64,000 bases of DNA from Pseudomonas nitroreducens (GTDB lineage Bacteria; Pseudomonadota; Gammaproteobacteria; Pseudomonadales; Pseudomonadaceae). The translations under genes and the position numbers were made by a program. Of the stretch, positions 51,018-59,029 are shown one piece after another (the first letter of the stretch is position 1; every line of letters starts with the position of its first letter). The stretch covers positions 50,658 through 114,657 of the forward strand of contig NZ_JACHLI010000024.1 in assembly GCF_014204515.1 (NCBI RefSeq), in the 5' to 3' direction. A model generated the notes under the pieces. That model was given only the letters and a program-made list of their open reading frames with translations. It ran no database searches and was not told where the DNA came from.

Positions 51018-51675
51018 ACCGGGAGAGCTTTTCGTAGGAGCGAGCTTGCTCGCGAACCGCCCAACTCCAGAGTGCCCGGTTGGCTTTGTTCGCGAGCAAG
51101 AACTAGGCGTCCCCCTCGCTCCTACAGGTCCTGCCCGACCCGTAGGGCGCATAACGCGCCAGCGTTATCCGCCGCACAGCAGCCGGCGGATAACCTGTTC
51201 CAGGTTATGCGCCCTACGGTTCTGGGCAAGAGCTCCAGCCAGTTGAAGTAAACCGGGAGGGCTTTTCGTAGGAGCGAGCTTGCTCGCGAACCGCCCAACT
51301 CCAGAGTGCCCGGTTGGCTTTGTTCGCGAGCAAGAACTAGGCGTCCCCCTCGCTCCTACAGGTCCTGCCCGACTCGTAGGGCGCATAACGCACCAGCGTT
51401 ATCCGCCGCACAGCAGCCGGCGGATAACCTGTTCCAGGTTATGCGCCCTACGGTTCAGGGCAAGAGCTCCAGCCAGTTGAAGTAAACCGGGAGGGCTTTT
51501 CGTAGGAGCGAGCTTGCTCGCGAACCGCCCAACCCCAGAGTGCCCGGTTGACGTTGTTCGCGAGCAAGCTCGCTCCTACAGGCCCTGCCCGACTCGTAGG
51601 GCGCATAACGCGCCAGCGTTATCCGCCGAACAGCAGCCGGCGCATAACCTGTTCCAGGTTATGCGCCCTACGGTT
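50988..51675. repeat. 234-bp tandem triplication spanning a gene end and REPs
   Basis: Copy 1 50988-51221, copy 2 51222-51455, copy 3 51456-51675. Period is exactly 234 bp for the first two; copy 3 is 14 bp shorter because it lacks aactaggcgtcccc inside its REP arm. Each unit holds the last 30 nt of the acyl-CoA dehydrogenase gene (coding only in copy 1), a GTAGGAGCGAGC inverted REP pair and a GTAGGGCGCATAACG / CGTTATGCGCCCTAC pair. Copies 1 and 2 differ by only a few bases (for example acccgtagg/actcgtagg and ggttctggg/ggttcaggg), so the expansion is recent. The 693 nt between genes hold nothing else. Confidence 0.93.
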
Positions 51676-51710
51676 CTGATCCAGGTGCGAGACCGGCTGG
51701 ATCGACGGCC

Positions 51711-52622
51711 TCAGGCCGTGCGCCGCCCGCTGCCGGCATTGCCGGCGGCGGGCGGCCACTGCTCCATCCAGTCGCGGAAGCGGATGCGTTCCTCGCGCAC
51801 CAGCCAGCCATCCTGGCCGGCGAAGCTTTCCGACAGCCACAGGCCACGGGTGCTGGCCTTGCACAGCTCGCCCTTGCTCAGGGTGAACAGCTCGCCGGTC
51901 GGCAGGCCCTGGTCCAGCGGCAGCAGGTAGATGTCCGGGCGGCGGCGGTCCAGCCGTGCCACCAGCGGGCCGCTTTCGAGTTTCTCGTCGACATGGAACA
52001 GGCTGACCTCACGGGCATCCTTGGGCAGCTCCATGCGCAGGTCGTAGACCAGTTGCAGCGAGGCGGTCGGCAGGTGCACGTAGGCCTCGGGGCGCTCCAG
52101 CAGGCGCAGGGCGCCGGCCTGCACCGGGCGCGCGGCGCCCGACAGCGGGGTCAGGGAGAAATGGCTGCTCTCGCGGTAGCGCAGGATGCCCTCGTAGGGC
52201 GTCGGCAGCCAGGTGTCGCCGAAGCGACCGCCGAGCCAGCCGTCGGCGGTTTCCACCAGGCATTCCTCGGCCACTTCCTGGATCGCGGTGAGCAGCGGCA
52301 GGTTCAGTTCGTGGGCCGGCACGTAGCCGGAAATCAGCTTGAGCACCGTATCGCCACGGTCCTCACGGCGCTGGCGCACCAGGATCCAGTGGTCGCGGCC
52401 CTGGTAATGCAGGGTCAGGCGCACCGAAACGCCGAGGTTCGCCAGTTCGGTGGTGAAGCGTTCGGTTTCGCTGGTTTCGATAGGGCGGCGTTTTTCCAGG
52501 ACCTGGGCGAAGTTCAGGGGCTTGCCGAGGGTCTGGTAGGTGAGACCTTCCGGTGTGGCTTCCACCAGCAGCGGCAGGGTCTTGAAGGCGGTCGGGTCCT
52601 TGCGGGCGAGCGTACGGGGCAT
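51711..52622 (-). CDS. Unknown protein with a Nudix-like box
   Basis: 303 residues, corresponding by position to PA4993. Start MPRTLARKDPTAFKTLPLLVE is set by GAAGGAAG 6 nt upstream; an open frame continues 135 nt further but lacks a ribosome-binding site. Residues 99-123 (GYVPAHEL...QEVAEECLV) resemble the Nudix signature GX5EX7REUXEEXGU, with Q for R, L for G and two extra residues in the spacer. If real, it would hydrolyse a nucleoside-diphosphate derivative. No signal peptide or membrane segment. It reads towards the tandem repeat. Assignment weak. Confidence 0.6.
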   Translation of the reverse strand: MPRTLARKDPTAFKTLPLLVEATPEGLTYQTLGKPLNFAQVLEKRRPIETSETERFTTELANLGVSVRLTLHYQGRDHWILVRQRREDRGDTVLKLISGYVPAHELNLPLLTAIQEVAEECLVETADGWLGGRFGDTWLPTPYEGILRYRESSHFSLTPLSGAARPVQAGALRLLERPEAYVHLPTASLQLVYDLRMELPKDAREVSLFHVDEKLESGPLVARLDRRRPDIYLLPLDQGLPTGELFTLSKGELCKASTRGLWLSESFAGQDGWLVREERIRFRDWMEQWPPAAGNAGSGRRTA

Positions 52623-52785
52623 GTGGGCTTCCTTCTCGTACAGGGCGTCGGACAGGGCGCCGGGTTGCGCTGGCGCGTCATCTTCCAGTGACAACTGGCA
52701 GGCGACGCCGACGCGAACGCTGACCGTCTGGTGGGGACGGTCCGGCCGATCGTTCAATTACGGGGTCGCTACAACCTAGACAGCC

Positions 52786-52805
52786 TGACACCCATCCTGG
52801 TGTCA
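52786..52805. promoter_or_regulatory. Dyad upstream of the Nudix-like gene
   Basis: tgacacc-catcct-ggtgtca is a perfect 7-bp inverted repeat 164 nt upstream of the 52622 start and downstream of the aldo/keto reductase. AT-rich DNA (52807-52840) flanks it. It could be an operator or the end of the reductase transcript. Confidence 0.4.
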
Positions 52806-52965
52806 TCGAAAATCAAAAGGATTTCCGGATTTTTCCCTGAAAGGCTTGATGATTCCGAGGCTTTTGCGTGGGAATCACCGGCTGGCGACAGTTTCTGTGC
52901 CCCCGCCGATTTCGCCGGGGGAGTTGGAGCATGGCACAGGAATGCGTACGTCACATGACCGCCGA

Positions 52966-53769
52966 TCAGCGGTCGAGGACCTCGGCGGCGATGTTCACGT
53001 TGTGCGCCAGGTGCAGCGGATTGATGGTGCCGACAATGGCGCTGGCGACACCCGGATGACCCAGCACCAGCTCGAAACTGGCGCGCACCGGATCGACGCC
53101 GGGAGCGAGGGTAGCGTGGCCGCTGGCCAGGGCCTTCTTGATCAGGATGCCGCGGCCGCGGGCCTGGGCATGGTCGATCACCGGCTTCTCCGCCTGTTCG
53201 TTGAGGTTGTAGGTGACCATCGCGCAGTCGCCGCGCTCCAGGGCCAGCAGGCCGCCGTCGGCGGTCTTGCCGGAGAAGCCGAAGCCGCGGATCAGGCCTT
53301 CGTCCTTCAGGCGCTCCAGGGTCGCGTAGACCTCGGTGCCGCGCAGGATGTCCAGGTCGTTGCCGTCCGAATGCACCAGCACCAGGTCGATGTAGTCGGT
53401 CTCCAGGCGCTGCAGGCTGCGTTCCACCGAGCGCCGTGTGTGGGCAGCGCTGAAGTCGAACTGCGACTGGCCGCCGACGAATTCCTCGCCGGTCTTGCTG
53501 ACGATCACCCACGCATCGCGCTGGCCGCGCAGCAGCGGGCCGAGGCGCTCTTCGCTGCGGCCGTAGGCCGGGGCGGTGTCGATCAGGTTGATGCCCAGGT
53601 CGCGGGCCAGGGCGATCAGGTCGGCGGCCTCGCGGTCATCGGGGATGCGGAAGCCGGCGGGGTACTTCACGCCCTGGTCGCGGCCGAGCTTGACGGTGCC
53701 CAGGCCCAGCGGCGAAACGTTCAGGCCGGTGCTGCCCAGCGGGCGGTGCAGGTGGTGCAGGGTTTTCAT
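52966..53769 (-). CDS. Aldo/keto reductase
   Basis: 267-residue NADPH-dependent oxidoreductase of the AKR superfamily. The catalytic tetrad is visible: D and Y in INLIDTAPAYGRSEERLG, K in WVIVSKTG, H in LVLVHSDG. Cofactor region: VASAIVGTINPLHLAHNV. Its ATG overlaps the stop of the upstream FAD-oxidoreductase gene (ATGA), so the two are translationally coupled and probably work on related substrates. Corresponds to PA4992. Confidence 0.9.
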   Translation of the reverse strand: MKTLHHLHRPLGSTGLNVSPLGLGTVKLGRDQGVKYPAGFRIPDDREAADLIALARDLGINLIDTAPAYGRSEERLGPLLRGQRDAWVIVSKTGEEFVGGQSQFDFSAAHTRRSVERSLQRLETDYIDLVLVHSDGNDLDILRGTEVYATLERLKDEGLIRGFGFSGKTADGGLLALERGDCAMVTYNLNEQAEKPVIDHAQARGRGILIKKALASGHATLAPGVDPVRASFELVLGHPGVASAIVGTINPLHLAHNVNIAAEVLDR

Positions 53770-54941
53770 CCGAGCAGTTCCTCCCAGACCGGACGGGCCA
53801 TGGCCGGGCGTGGCAGGTCGGGCAGGGCGGCGCTTGCCTGCGGGCGAATACCGCTCTTCTCCAGCGACTCCAGCACGCGATCGGCGAAGTTCGGCGCCAG
53901 GGCCAGCTTGGTCGGCCAGCCGACCAGCAGCGCGCCGTCCTCGGCGAGGAAGGCGCTGTCCGGGCGCAGCAGGTTGTTCTGCGAGGGCTCGGCGCGGTCC
54001 ACGCGCAGGGTGGCCCAGCGGGCGGCGGAAAGGTCGATCCACGGCACCAGCTTGTGCAGCTCGCGCTGCGCCTCGGCGATCTGCTCGGCCTCGTTGCGCG
54101 CCACGCCGCCGGCTTCGGCGATGTCACCGCCCAGGTACCAGACCCAGTCGCCGTTGCTCAGCGGGTGGGTGGTCACGGTGACACGGGGTTTCGGCCCGCC
54201 GCCCAGGCAATGGGCGTAAAGCGGTTTCAGGGTCGGTGCGGTGACCAGCACCATGTGCAGCGGGCGGCGCTGCATCTCCGGGCGCTCCAGGCCCAGTTCG
54301 CGCAGCAGCGCCTCGTTGCCGGCGCCGGCGCTGAGCACCACGCGCTGGGCGCGGATTTCGCGGCCGTCGACGCGCAGGCCGACCAGTTTGTCGCCTTCAC
54401 GCAGCGCTTCGATGCGTTCACCTGCGAGCAGCCCGTCACCGGCCAGTTCTGCCAGGCGGGCGACCAGGCTGGGCACGTCCAGCACCAGCTCGGTGAGGCG
54501 ATAGGCCTTGCCCTTGAAGGCCTTGTCCTGCAGCGCGGGTGGCAAGTCGGCGCCCTTCACCTGGGCGACGCGGCTGCGCACTGCCTTGCTGGCGAAGAAG
54601 CTGGTGAGGTTACCGGCCAGGCCGCCGGGCGACCACAGGTAGTGGGCATCGGAGAGCACGCGCACGCCGCGCAGGTCCACCTCGCCGGTGCCGGCCAGGC
54701 AGTCGCGCCACAGTGCGGGCATGTCGGCGATGGCTTCCGAGGCGCCGGTCAGCGCGCCGTGCAGCGCGTACTTGGTGCCGCCATGGATGATCCCCTGCGA
54801 GCGCATGCTCTGCACGCCGCCCAGTGCGCTGTTCTCCACCAGCACGCTGGAAAAGCCGGCGCGCCGCAGGCGGGCATTGAGCCAGAGACCGGCGATGCCG
54901 CCGCCGACGATGAGGATGTCGGTGCTCAGGGATTCGGACAT
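53766..54941 (-). CDS. FAD-dependent oxidoreductase (DAO-like)
   Basis: 391 residues. N-terminal ADP-binding fold ILIVGGGIAGLWLNARLRRAGFSSVLVE and a second FAD-contact region QRVVLSAGAGNEALLRELG; a C-terminal FLAEDGALLVGWPTKLALAPNF closes the fold. These features place it among the D-amino-acid-oxidase-like flavoenzymes. Start MSESLSTDILIVGG follows GAGGCGC. Corresponds to PA4991. Substrate unknown. Confidence 0.84.
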   Translation of the reverse strand: MSESLSTDILIVGGGIAGLWLNARLRRAGFSSVLVENSALGGVQSMRSQGIIHGGTKYALHGALTGASEAIADMPALWRDCLAGTGEVDLRGVRVLSDAHYLWSPGGLAGNLTSFFASKAVRSRVAQVKGADLPPALQDKAFKGKAYRLTELVLDVPSLVARLAELAGDGLLAGERIEALREGDKLVGLRVDGREIRAQRVVLSAGAGNEALLRELGLERPEMQRRPLHMVLVTAPTLKPLYAHCLGGGPKPRVTVTTHPLSNGDWVWYLGGDIAEAGGVARNEAEQIAEAQRELHKLVPWIDLSAARWATLRVDRAEPSQNNLLRPDSAFLAEDGALLVGWPTKLALAPNFADRVLESLEKSGIRPQASAALPDLPRPAMARPVWEELLG

Positions 54942-55075
54942 GAAAGCGCCTCGAAGGGAAAAACGAAGGGCGCAGTATAACGCCTGGGGGCGGCTACAAG
55001 CGGCAGGCTGCAAGCTGCAGGCAAACGCAGCGGAGGCAGGACTCTCTCCCGTTGGCGGGAGAGGGCCGAGCTAGC

Positions 55076-55408
55076 TCAATGGCCGGCGGTGCGGGAGAAC
55101 AGCTGGATCACCACCACGCCGCTGACGATCATGCACATGCCCAGCACGGCAGCGGTGTCGAGCTTCTGCTGATAGAGGAACAGTGCGGCGATGCTCACCA
55201 GCACGATGCCCAGGCCGGCCCAGATGGCGTAGGCGATGCCTACCGGGATGCTGCGCACTACCAGGGTGAGCATCCAGAAGGAAATGGCATAGCCGACGAT
55301 CACCAGCACCAGTGGCAGCGGCGTGGAAAGGCCCTTGACCGATTTGAGCGACGCGGTGGCGACGACTTCGGCGACGATGGCAATGGCGAGGTAGAGATAG
55401 CCGGGCAT
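55076..55408 (-). CDS. SMR-family multidrug efflux protein (EmrE-like)
   Basis: 110 residues, four membrane helices, proton-coupled export of quaternary cations. The essential glutamate E14 sits in AIVAEVVATASLKSVKG, followed by GYAISFWMLTLVVRSIPVGIAYAIWAGLGIVLVSIAALFLYQQKLD, the SMR signature including the GIAYAIWAGLG stretch. Length exactly right for the family. Corresponds to PA4990. Divergent from the LysR gene. Confidence 0.93.
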   Translation of the reverse strand: MPGYLYLAIAIVAEVVATASLKSVKGLSTPLPLVLVIVGYAISFWMLTLVVRSIPVGIAYAIWAGLGIVLVSIAALFLYQQKLDTAAVLGMCMIVSGVVVIQLFSRTAGH

Positions 55409-55549
55409 GGTGGGTGCTCCCCGGAACGACACGCCGCTCGGTATGAGCGACACGCAGCTGACGTTCGATTCTGCCGGGCATTCTAGTCCGCTGGATGATG
55501 GGATAAAGTCATTACCTATCTGTTTTGAAGATGGGTTGCGGAGTCAGCC

Positions 55550-56434
55550 ATGCAGTGGAACCTGGACCAGTTGCGCCTCTTTGTCAGTGTCGCCGACCAA
55601 TCTTCCTTCTCGGCGGCAGCGCGGCAGCTGCAGCGCGTGCAGTCGGCGGTGAGTTCGTCCATCGCGCTGCTGGAGAGCGACCTGGGGGTGACCCTGTTCG
55701 AGCGCAGCAGCGGCCGCCAGCCGGTGCTCACCGCCGAGGGTCGCGCGCTGCTGGATGAAGCCCGCGAAGTGCTGCGCCAATGCGAGCGCCTGGAAAGCCG
55801 CGCGCTGGCGCTGGTGCGCGGCACCGAGCCACTGCTGCGGCTGGCCCAGGACGAGGCGATGCCCTACCAGCCGGTGCTTTCCGGCCTGCAGGCGCTGGCG
55901 CAGGAATTCCCCACCCTGGAGGTGCAACTGGCCAGCGGCGCCCAGGGTGACGTGGCGCGCAAGCTGCTGGAGCGCCGCGCCGATCTGGGCCTGCTGTTCC
56001 ACCACGAGGGCATGCCCGAGCAACTGGAGCGCCAGCGCCTGGGCACCATCGAGATGGTCACCGTGTGCGGCACCGGCCACGAGCTGGCCAGGCTCGACTA
56101 CGCCGACCGCCGCGAGCTGGCGCGGCATCGCCAGCTGTTGATGGCCCCGCAGGACAGCCACTACCCCGGCGGCGAGCAGATCAGCCCGCTGGTGTGGCGC
56201 GCCGACAGCTTCTACGCCATGGCCGAACTGCTGATGCGCGACCTCGGCTGGGCCTGGTTGCCGACCCACGTCGCGCAGTACCCGGCGTACCAGCCGTTGC
56301 TGGTGGAACTGGCCAGCGACTGGACCCCGCCGCCGCTGGTGGTGGAACTGGTCTGGCGCCGCGACGAGCCGCTGGGGCCGGCGGCGCAGTGGCTGGGCGA
56401 GTGCTTTGCCGAGCATCTCGCTTCACCGGTCTGA
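55550..56434 (+). CDS. LysR-type transcriptional regulator
   Basis: 294 residues. N-terminal winged HTH (WNLDQLRLFVSVADQSSFSAAARQLQRVQSAVSSSIALLESDLGVTLFERSSGRQPVLTAEG in overview, residues 1-65) and a C-terminal periplasmic-binding-like effector domain (about 90-290). It is divergent from the SMR gene across 141 nt, the usual arrangement when a LysR protein controls its neighbour. Effector unknown. Corresponds to PA4989. Confidence 0.92.
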   Translation: MQWNLDQLRLFVSVADQSSFSAAARQLQRVQSAVSSSIALLESDLGVTLFERSSGRQPVLTAEGRALLDEAREVLRQCERLESRALALVRGTEPLLRLAQDEAMPYQPVLSGLQALAQEFPTLEVQLASGAQGDVARKLLERRADLGLLFHHEGMPEQLERQRLGTIEMVTVCGTGHELARLDYADRRELARHRQLLMAPQDSHYPGGEQISPLVWRADSFYAMAELLMRDLGWAWLPTHVAQYPAYQPLLVELASDWTPPPLVVELVWRRDEPLGPAAQWLGECFAEHLASPV

Positions 56435-56441
56435 GCGCTCT

Positions 56442-56523
56442 TGTAGGGCGAATAACGAGCAGCGTTATCCGCCAGCTTGCGCATCGGCCCGGCGAATAAT
56501 CGTGAACGATTATTCGCCCTACG
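56442..56523. repeat. Inverted repeat, GTAGGGCGAATAACG family
   Basis: ttgtagggcgaataacg...gcgttatccgcc and ggcgaataat...attattcgccctacg face each other, related to the GTAGGGCGCATAACG element inside the 51-kb tandem repeat. Confidence 0.82.
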
Positions 56524-56552
56524 CTCTCGCTACGCCGGTATGAGGGGCTTAG

Positions 56553-56626
56553 CGTAGGAGCGGACTCCGTCCGCGATGGCTTCCGCGCGCGCCGGTGGCC
56601 TATCGCGGACAGAGTCCGCTCCTACG
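56553..56626. repeat. REP inverted pair upstream of waaA
   Basis: gcgtaggagcggactccgtccgcgatgg and cctatcgcggacagagtccgctcctacg form a head-to-head pair of the same family as 15196 and 63715, ending 72 nt before the waaA start. Confidence 0.85.
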
Positions 56627-56697
56627 GGATCGAAAGCCGTGCCCGTGGGCGCGCCAGTGCAGCGGTTGGCAATGGGAATTTGCTACTCTCCGCCGCC

Positions 56698-57969
56698 ATG
56701 AACCGGACCCTCTATACCCTGCTGTTCCACCTGGGCCTGCCGCTGGTCGCGCTGCGCCTGTTCCTGCGTTCGCGCAAGGCGCCGGCCTATGCCCAGCGCG
56801 TCGGTGAGCGCTTCGCCATTGGCCTGCCGGCGCTCAAGCCTGGCGGCATCTGGGTGCATGCGGTGTCGGTGGGCGAGAGCATCGCCGCCGCGCCGATGAT
56901 CCGTGCGCTGATGCAGCGCCATCCCGGCCTGCCGATCACCGTCACCTGCATGACGCCCACCGGCTCCGAGCGCATCCGCGCGCTGTTCGGCGACCAGGTG
57001 CAGCACTGCTACCTGCCTTACGACCTGCCTTGGGCGGCGGCGCGCTTCCTCGAGCGCGCGCGGCCGGTGCTGGGCGTGATCATGGAAACCGAGCTGTGGC
57101 CCAACCACATCCATCAGTGCGCCAAGCGCGGCATTCCGGTGGCGCTGGCCAATGCGCGGCTATCCGAGCGCTCGGCGCGCGGCTACGCTCGTTTCGCCGG
57201 CCTGACCCGGCCGATGCTGGAAGAGATGAGCTGGATCGCCGTACAGACCGAGGCCGAAGCCGAGCGCTTCCGCCAGCTCGGCGCACGCCCGGATTGCGTG
57301 AGCGTGACCGGCTCGATCAAGTTCGACCTGACCATCGATCCCGAGCTGCTGGCGCGCGCCGGTAGCTTGCGTGGTGAATGGCAGGCGCAGCAGCGGCCGG
57401 TGTGGATCGCTGCCAGCACCCATGCCGGGGAAGACGAGATCATCCTCGCCGCCCACCGCCAGTTGCTGGAGAAACACCCGGAGGCGCTGCTGATCCTCGT
57501 GCCGCGCCACCCGGAACGCTTCAACCCGATGTTCGAACTGTGCACCCGCGAAGGCTTGCGCACCCTGCGCCGCTCCACCGGCGAGCGGGTGACTGCGGAT
57601 ACCCAGGTACTGCTGGGCGACACCATGGGCGAGTTGCTGTTCCTCTATGCCCTGGCCGACGTGGCCTTCGTCGGTGGCAGCCTGGTGCCCAATGGCGGGC
57701 ATAACCTGCTGGAGCCGGCGGCGCTGGGCAAGCCGGTGCTGTCCGGGCCGCATCTGTTCAACTTCCTCGAGATCGCGGCGCAACTGCGTGAGGTTGGCGC
57801 GTTGCGGGAAGTGGCTGATGCGCCTTCGCTGGCGGTGGCCGTGGCGGCGCTGTGGGACGAGCCGGTTGCTGCCCAGCGCATGGCCGAGGCAGGGTTGGGC
57901 GTGATGAAGGCTAACCAGGGCGCGCTGGGGCGGTTGCTGGATGGGCTGGGTCGATTGATCAAGGGTTGA
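56698..57969 (+). CDS. waaA: 3-deoxy-D-manno-octulosonate (Kdo) transferase
   Basis: 423-residue inner-membrane-associated GT30 enzyme that adds Kdo to lipid IVA. The N-terminal anchor MNRTLYTLLFHLGLPLVALRLFLRSR leads to the acceptor half (GGIWVHAVSVGESIAAAPMIRAL, VTCMTPTGSERIRALF, METELWPNHIHQC) and the donor half (WIAASTHAGEDEIILAAHRQLL, DVAFVGGSLVPNGGHNLLEPAALGKPVLSGPHLFNF). The catalytic glutamate lies in SVGES. Corresponds to PA4988. Confidence 0.96.
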   Translation: MNRTLYTLLFHLGLPLVALRLFLRSRKAPAYAQRVGERFAIGLPALKPGGIWVHAVSVGESIAAAPMIRALMQRHPGLPITVTCMTPTGSERIRALFGDQVQHCYLPYDLPWAAARFLERARPVLGVIMETELWPNHIHQCAKRGIPVALANARLSERSARGYARFAGLTRPMLEEMSWIAVQTEAEAERFRQLGARPDCVSVTGSIKFDLTIDPELLARAGSLRGEWQAQQRPVWIAASTHAGEDEIILAAHRQLLEKHPEALLILVPRHPERFNPMFELCTREGLRTLRRSTGERVTADTQVLLGDTMGELLFLYALADVAFVGGSLVPNGGHNLLEPAALGKPVLSGPHLFNFLEIAAQLREVGALREVADAPSLAVAVAALWDEPVAAQRMAEAGLGVMKANQGALGRLLDGLGRLIKG

Positions 57970-57990
57970 TCGGTTTCGGCGCGGTGGCTG

Positions 57991-58159
57991 GCCCTCACCC
58001 TAACCCTCTCCCAGGGGGAGAGGGGACCGTTCGGTGTTGAGCGAAGCACCGCGTCAGCCGGATGCCGCGGCTCTTCAAGGCACTTGCAGGTAAGCGACCG
58101 CGCCAAGCGCTCGCACCGATCCGCCCCCTCTCCCCCTGGGAGAGGGCTGGGGTGAGGGC
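57991..58159. repeat. Long inverted repeat CCCTCACCCTAACCCTCTCCC family
   Basis: gccctcaccctaaccctctcccagggggagaggggac (57991-58027) is mirrored by ccccctctccccctgggagagggctggggtgagggc (58123-58158) with about 95 nt between arms. Each arm also carries its own internal ctccc/gggag hairpin. A distinct repeat family, placed just after waaA. Confidence 0.82.
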
Positions 58160-58194
58160 CGCCGCTAACTCGAATGCGTCAGACGGCGCCGTCC

Positions 58195-58285
58195 TGTAGG
58201 ACCGTGGGGACGCCTGGTCCTTGCTCGCGAATCTGCCTGACGCCGGGCGCCCGCAAGAGCGTTCGCGAGCAAGCTCGCTCCTACA
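58195..58285. repeat. REP pair with a variant arm
   Basis: Left arm gtaggaccgtggggacgcctggtccttgctcgcgaa carries a 14-bp block (ggggacgcctggtc on this strand) that matches, at 12 of 14 positions, the block in copies 1 and 2 of the 51-kb tandem repeat. Right arm gttcgcgagcaagctcgctcctac is the canonical form. The rest of the 57970-58326 gap holds no gene. Confidence 0.8.
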
Positions 58286-58326
58286 GAAAAGCGTTGTCCC
58301 GCATGGCGTGCGAGACCCGTGGTGTC

Positions 58327-58920
58327 TCAGAACGTCGGCGGCGTAATCACCCAGATCACCACCGCATCCACATCTCCCGGATTGCCGTAGCGGTGCGGCT
58401 CCTGGCTGGAGTAGCTGAAGCTGTCGCCCTCGTTGATGACGAAATGCCGCTCGCCCACCCACAGCTCGAAGGTGCCGCTGAGCAGGTAGCCGGCTTCCTC
58501 GCCGTCGTGGCTGTAGCTCTGCTGGCTGTAGGTGCCCGGCGGGAAGCGCGAGTGGAGGATTTCCAGCTGGCGGCTGGGCTGCGGGCTGAGCAGTTCGTCG
58601 ACGATGCCATCTTCGTAATGCACGCTGGTGCGGGCGTTGCGCCGCACCACGTAGCCGGCGTCGGCCGGGTCGACCTGTACTTCGCTGGCGAAGAACCACT
58701 GGATGGTCACGCCCAGGCTGCGGGCGATGTTGAACAGCGCCGGGATCGACGGATACGCCAGGTTGCGCTCCAGCTGGCTGATGTAGCCCGCGGTCAGCCC
58801 GCTCTGCTCGGCCAGCTCCGCCAGGGTCATGCCGCGCCGCTTGCGCAGGCCGCGGATGCGGGTGCCGAGGAACTGCGCTTCGGCGTTGGCGGGGGCTTCC
58901 TGCGGGGCTTTGCGGCTCAT
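58327..58920 (-). CDS. XRE-family regulator with C-terminal cupin
   Basis: 197 residues. HTH_3 domain about 18-75 (IRGLRKRRGMTLAELAEQSGLTAGYISQLERNLAYPSIPALFNIARSLGV in overview), then a small-molecule-binding cupin about 115-192 (SYSHDGEEAGYLLSGTFELWVGERHFVINEGDSFSYSSQEPHRYGNPGD). This build is typical of PuuR/PauR-type repressors of polyamine or amine catabolism in Pseudomonas. Corresponds to PA4987. Same strand as the flavin oxidoreductase and cupin genes and the best candidate to bind the palindrome at 61417. Confidence 0.9.
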   Translation of the reverse strand: MSRKAPQEAPANAEAQFLGTRIRGLRKRRGMTLAELAEQSGLTAGYISQLERNLAYPSIPALFNIARSLGVTIQWFFASEVQVDPADAGYVVRRNARTSVHYEDGIVDELLSPQPSRQLEILHSRFPPGTYSQQSYSHDGEEAGYLLSGTFELWVGERHFVINEGDSFSYSSQEPHRYGNPGDVDAVVIWVITPPTF

Positions 58921-58944
58921 GCGAAGGGGGTCCGGGAAAGGGAA

Positions 58945-59025
58945 GGCTACAGGCTACAGGCTTCAGGCGGCAGGCTAAAGCGGCTGTTGCTCCTGCCTGC
59001 AGCCTGAGGCCTGTAGCTTGCCGCC
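58945..59025. repeat. CAGGCTACAGGC-type inverted repeat
   Basis: ctacaggctacaggcttcaggcggcaggct is mirrored by gcctgcagcctgaggcctgtagcttgccgcc. It lies between the regulator and oxidoreductase genes; the same family is visible near 48366 and 54992. Confidence 0.7.
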
Positions 59026-59029
59026 GCTC

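Noticed and set aside
50988..51675. Regular repeats suggesting a CRISPR array
   Set aside because: Units are 234 bp, contiguous, with no unique spacers, and contain REP palindromes and a gene end. No cas genes nearby.
51711..52757. Longer version of the Nudix-like protein starting at 52757
   Set aside because: The extra 45 residues lack a ribosome-binding site, while the internal ATG at 52622 has GAAGGAAG at good spacing.
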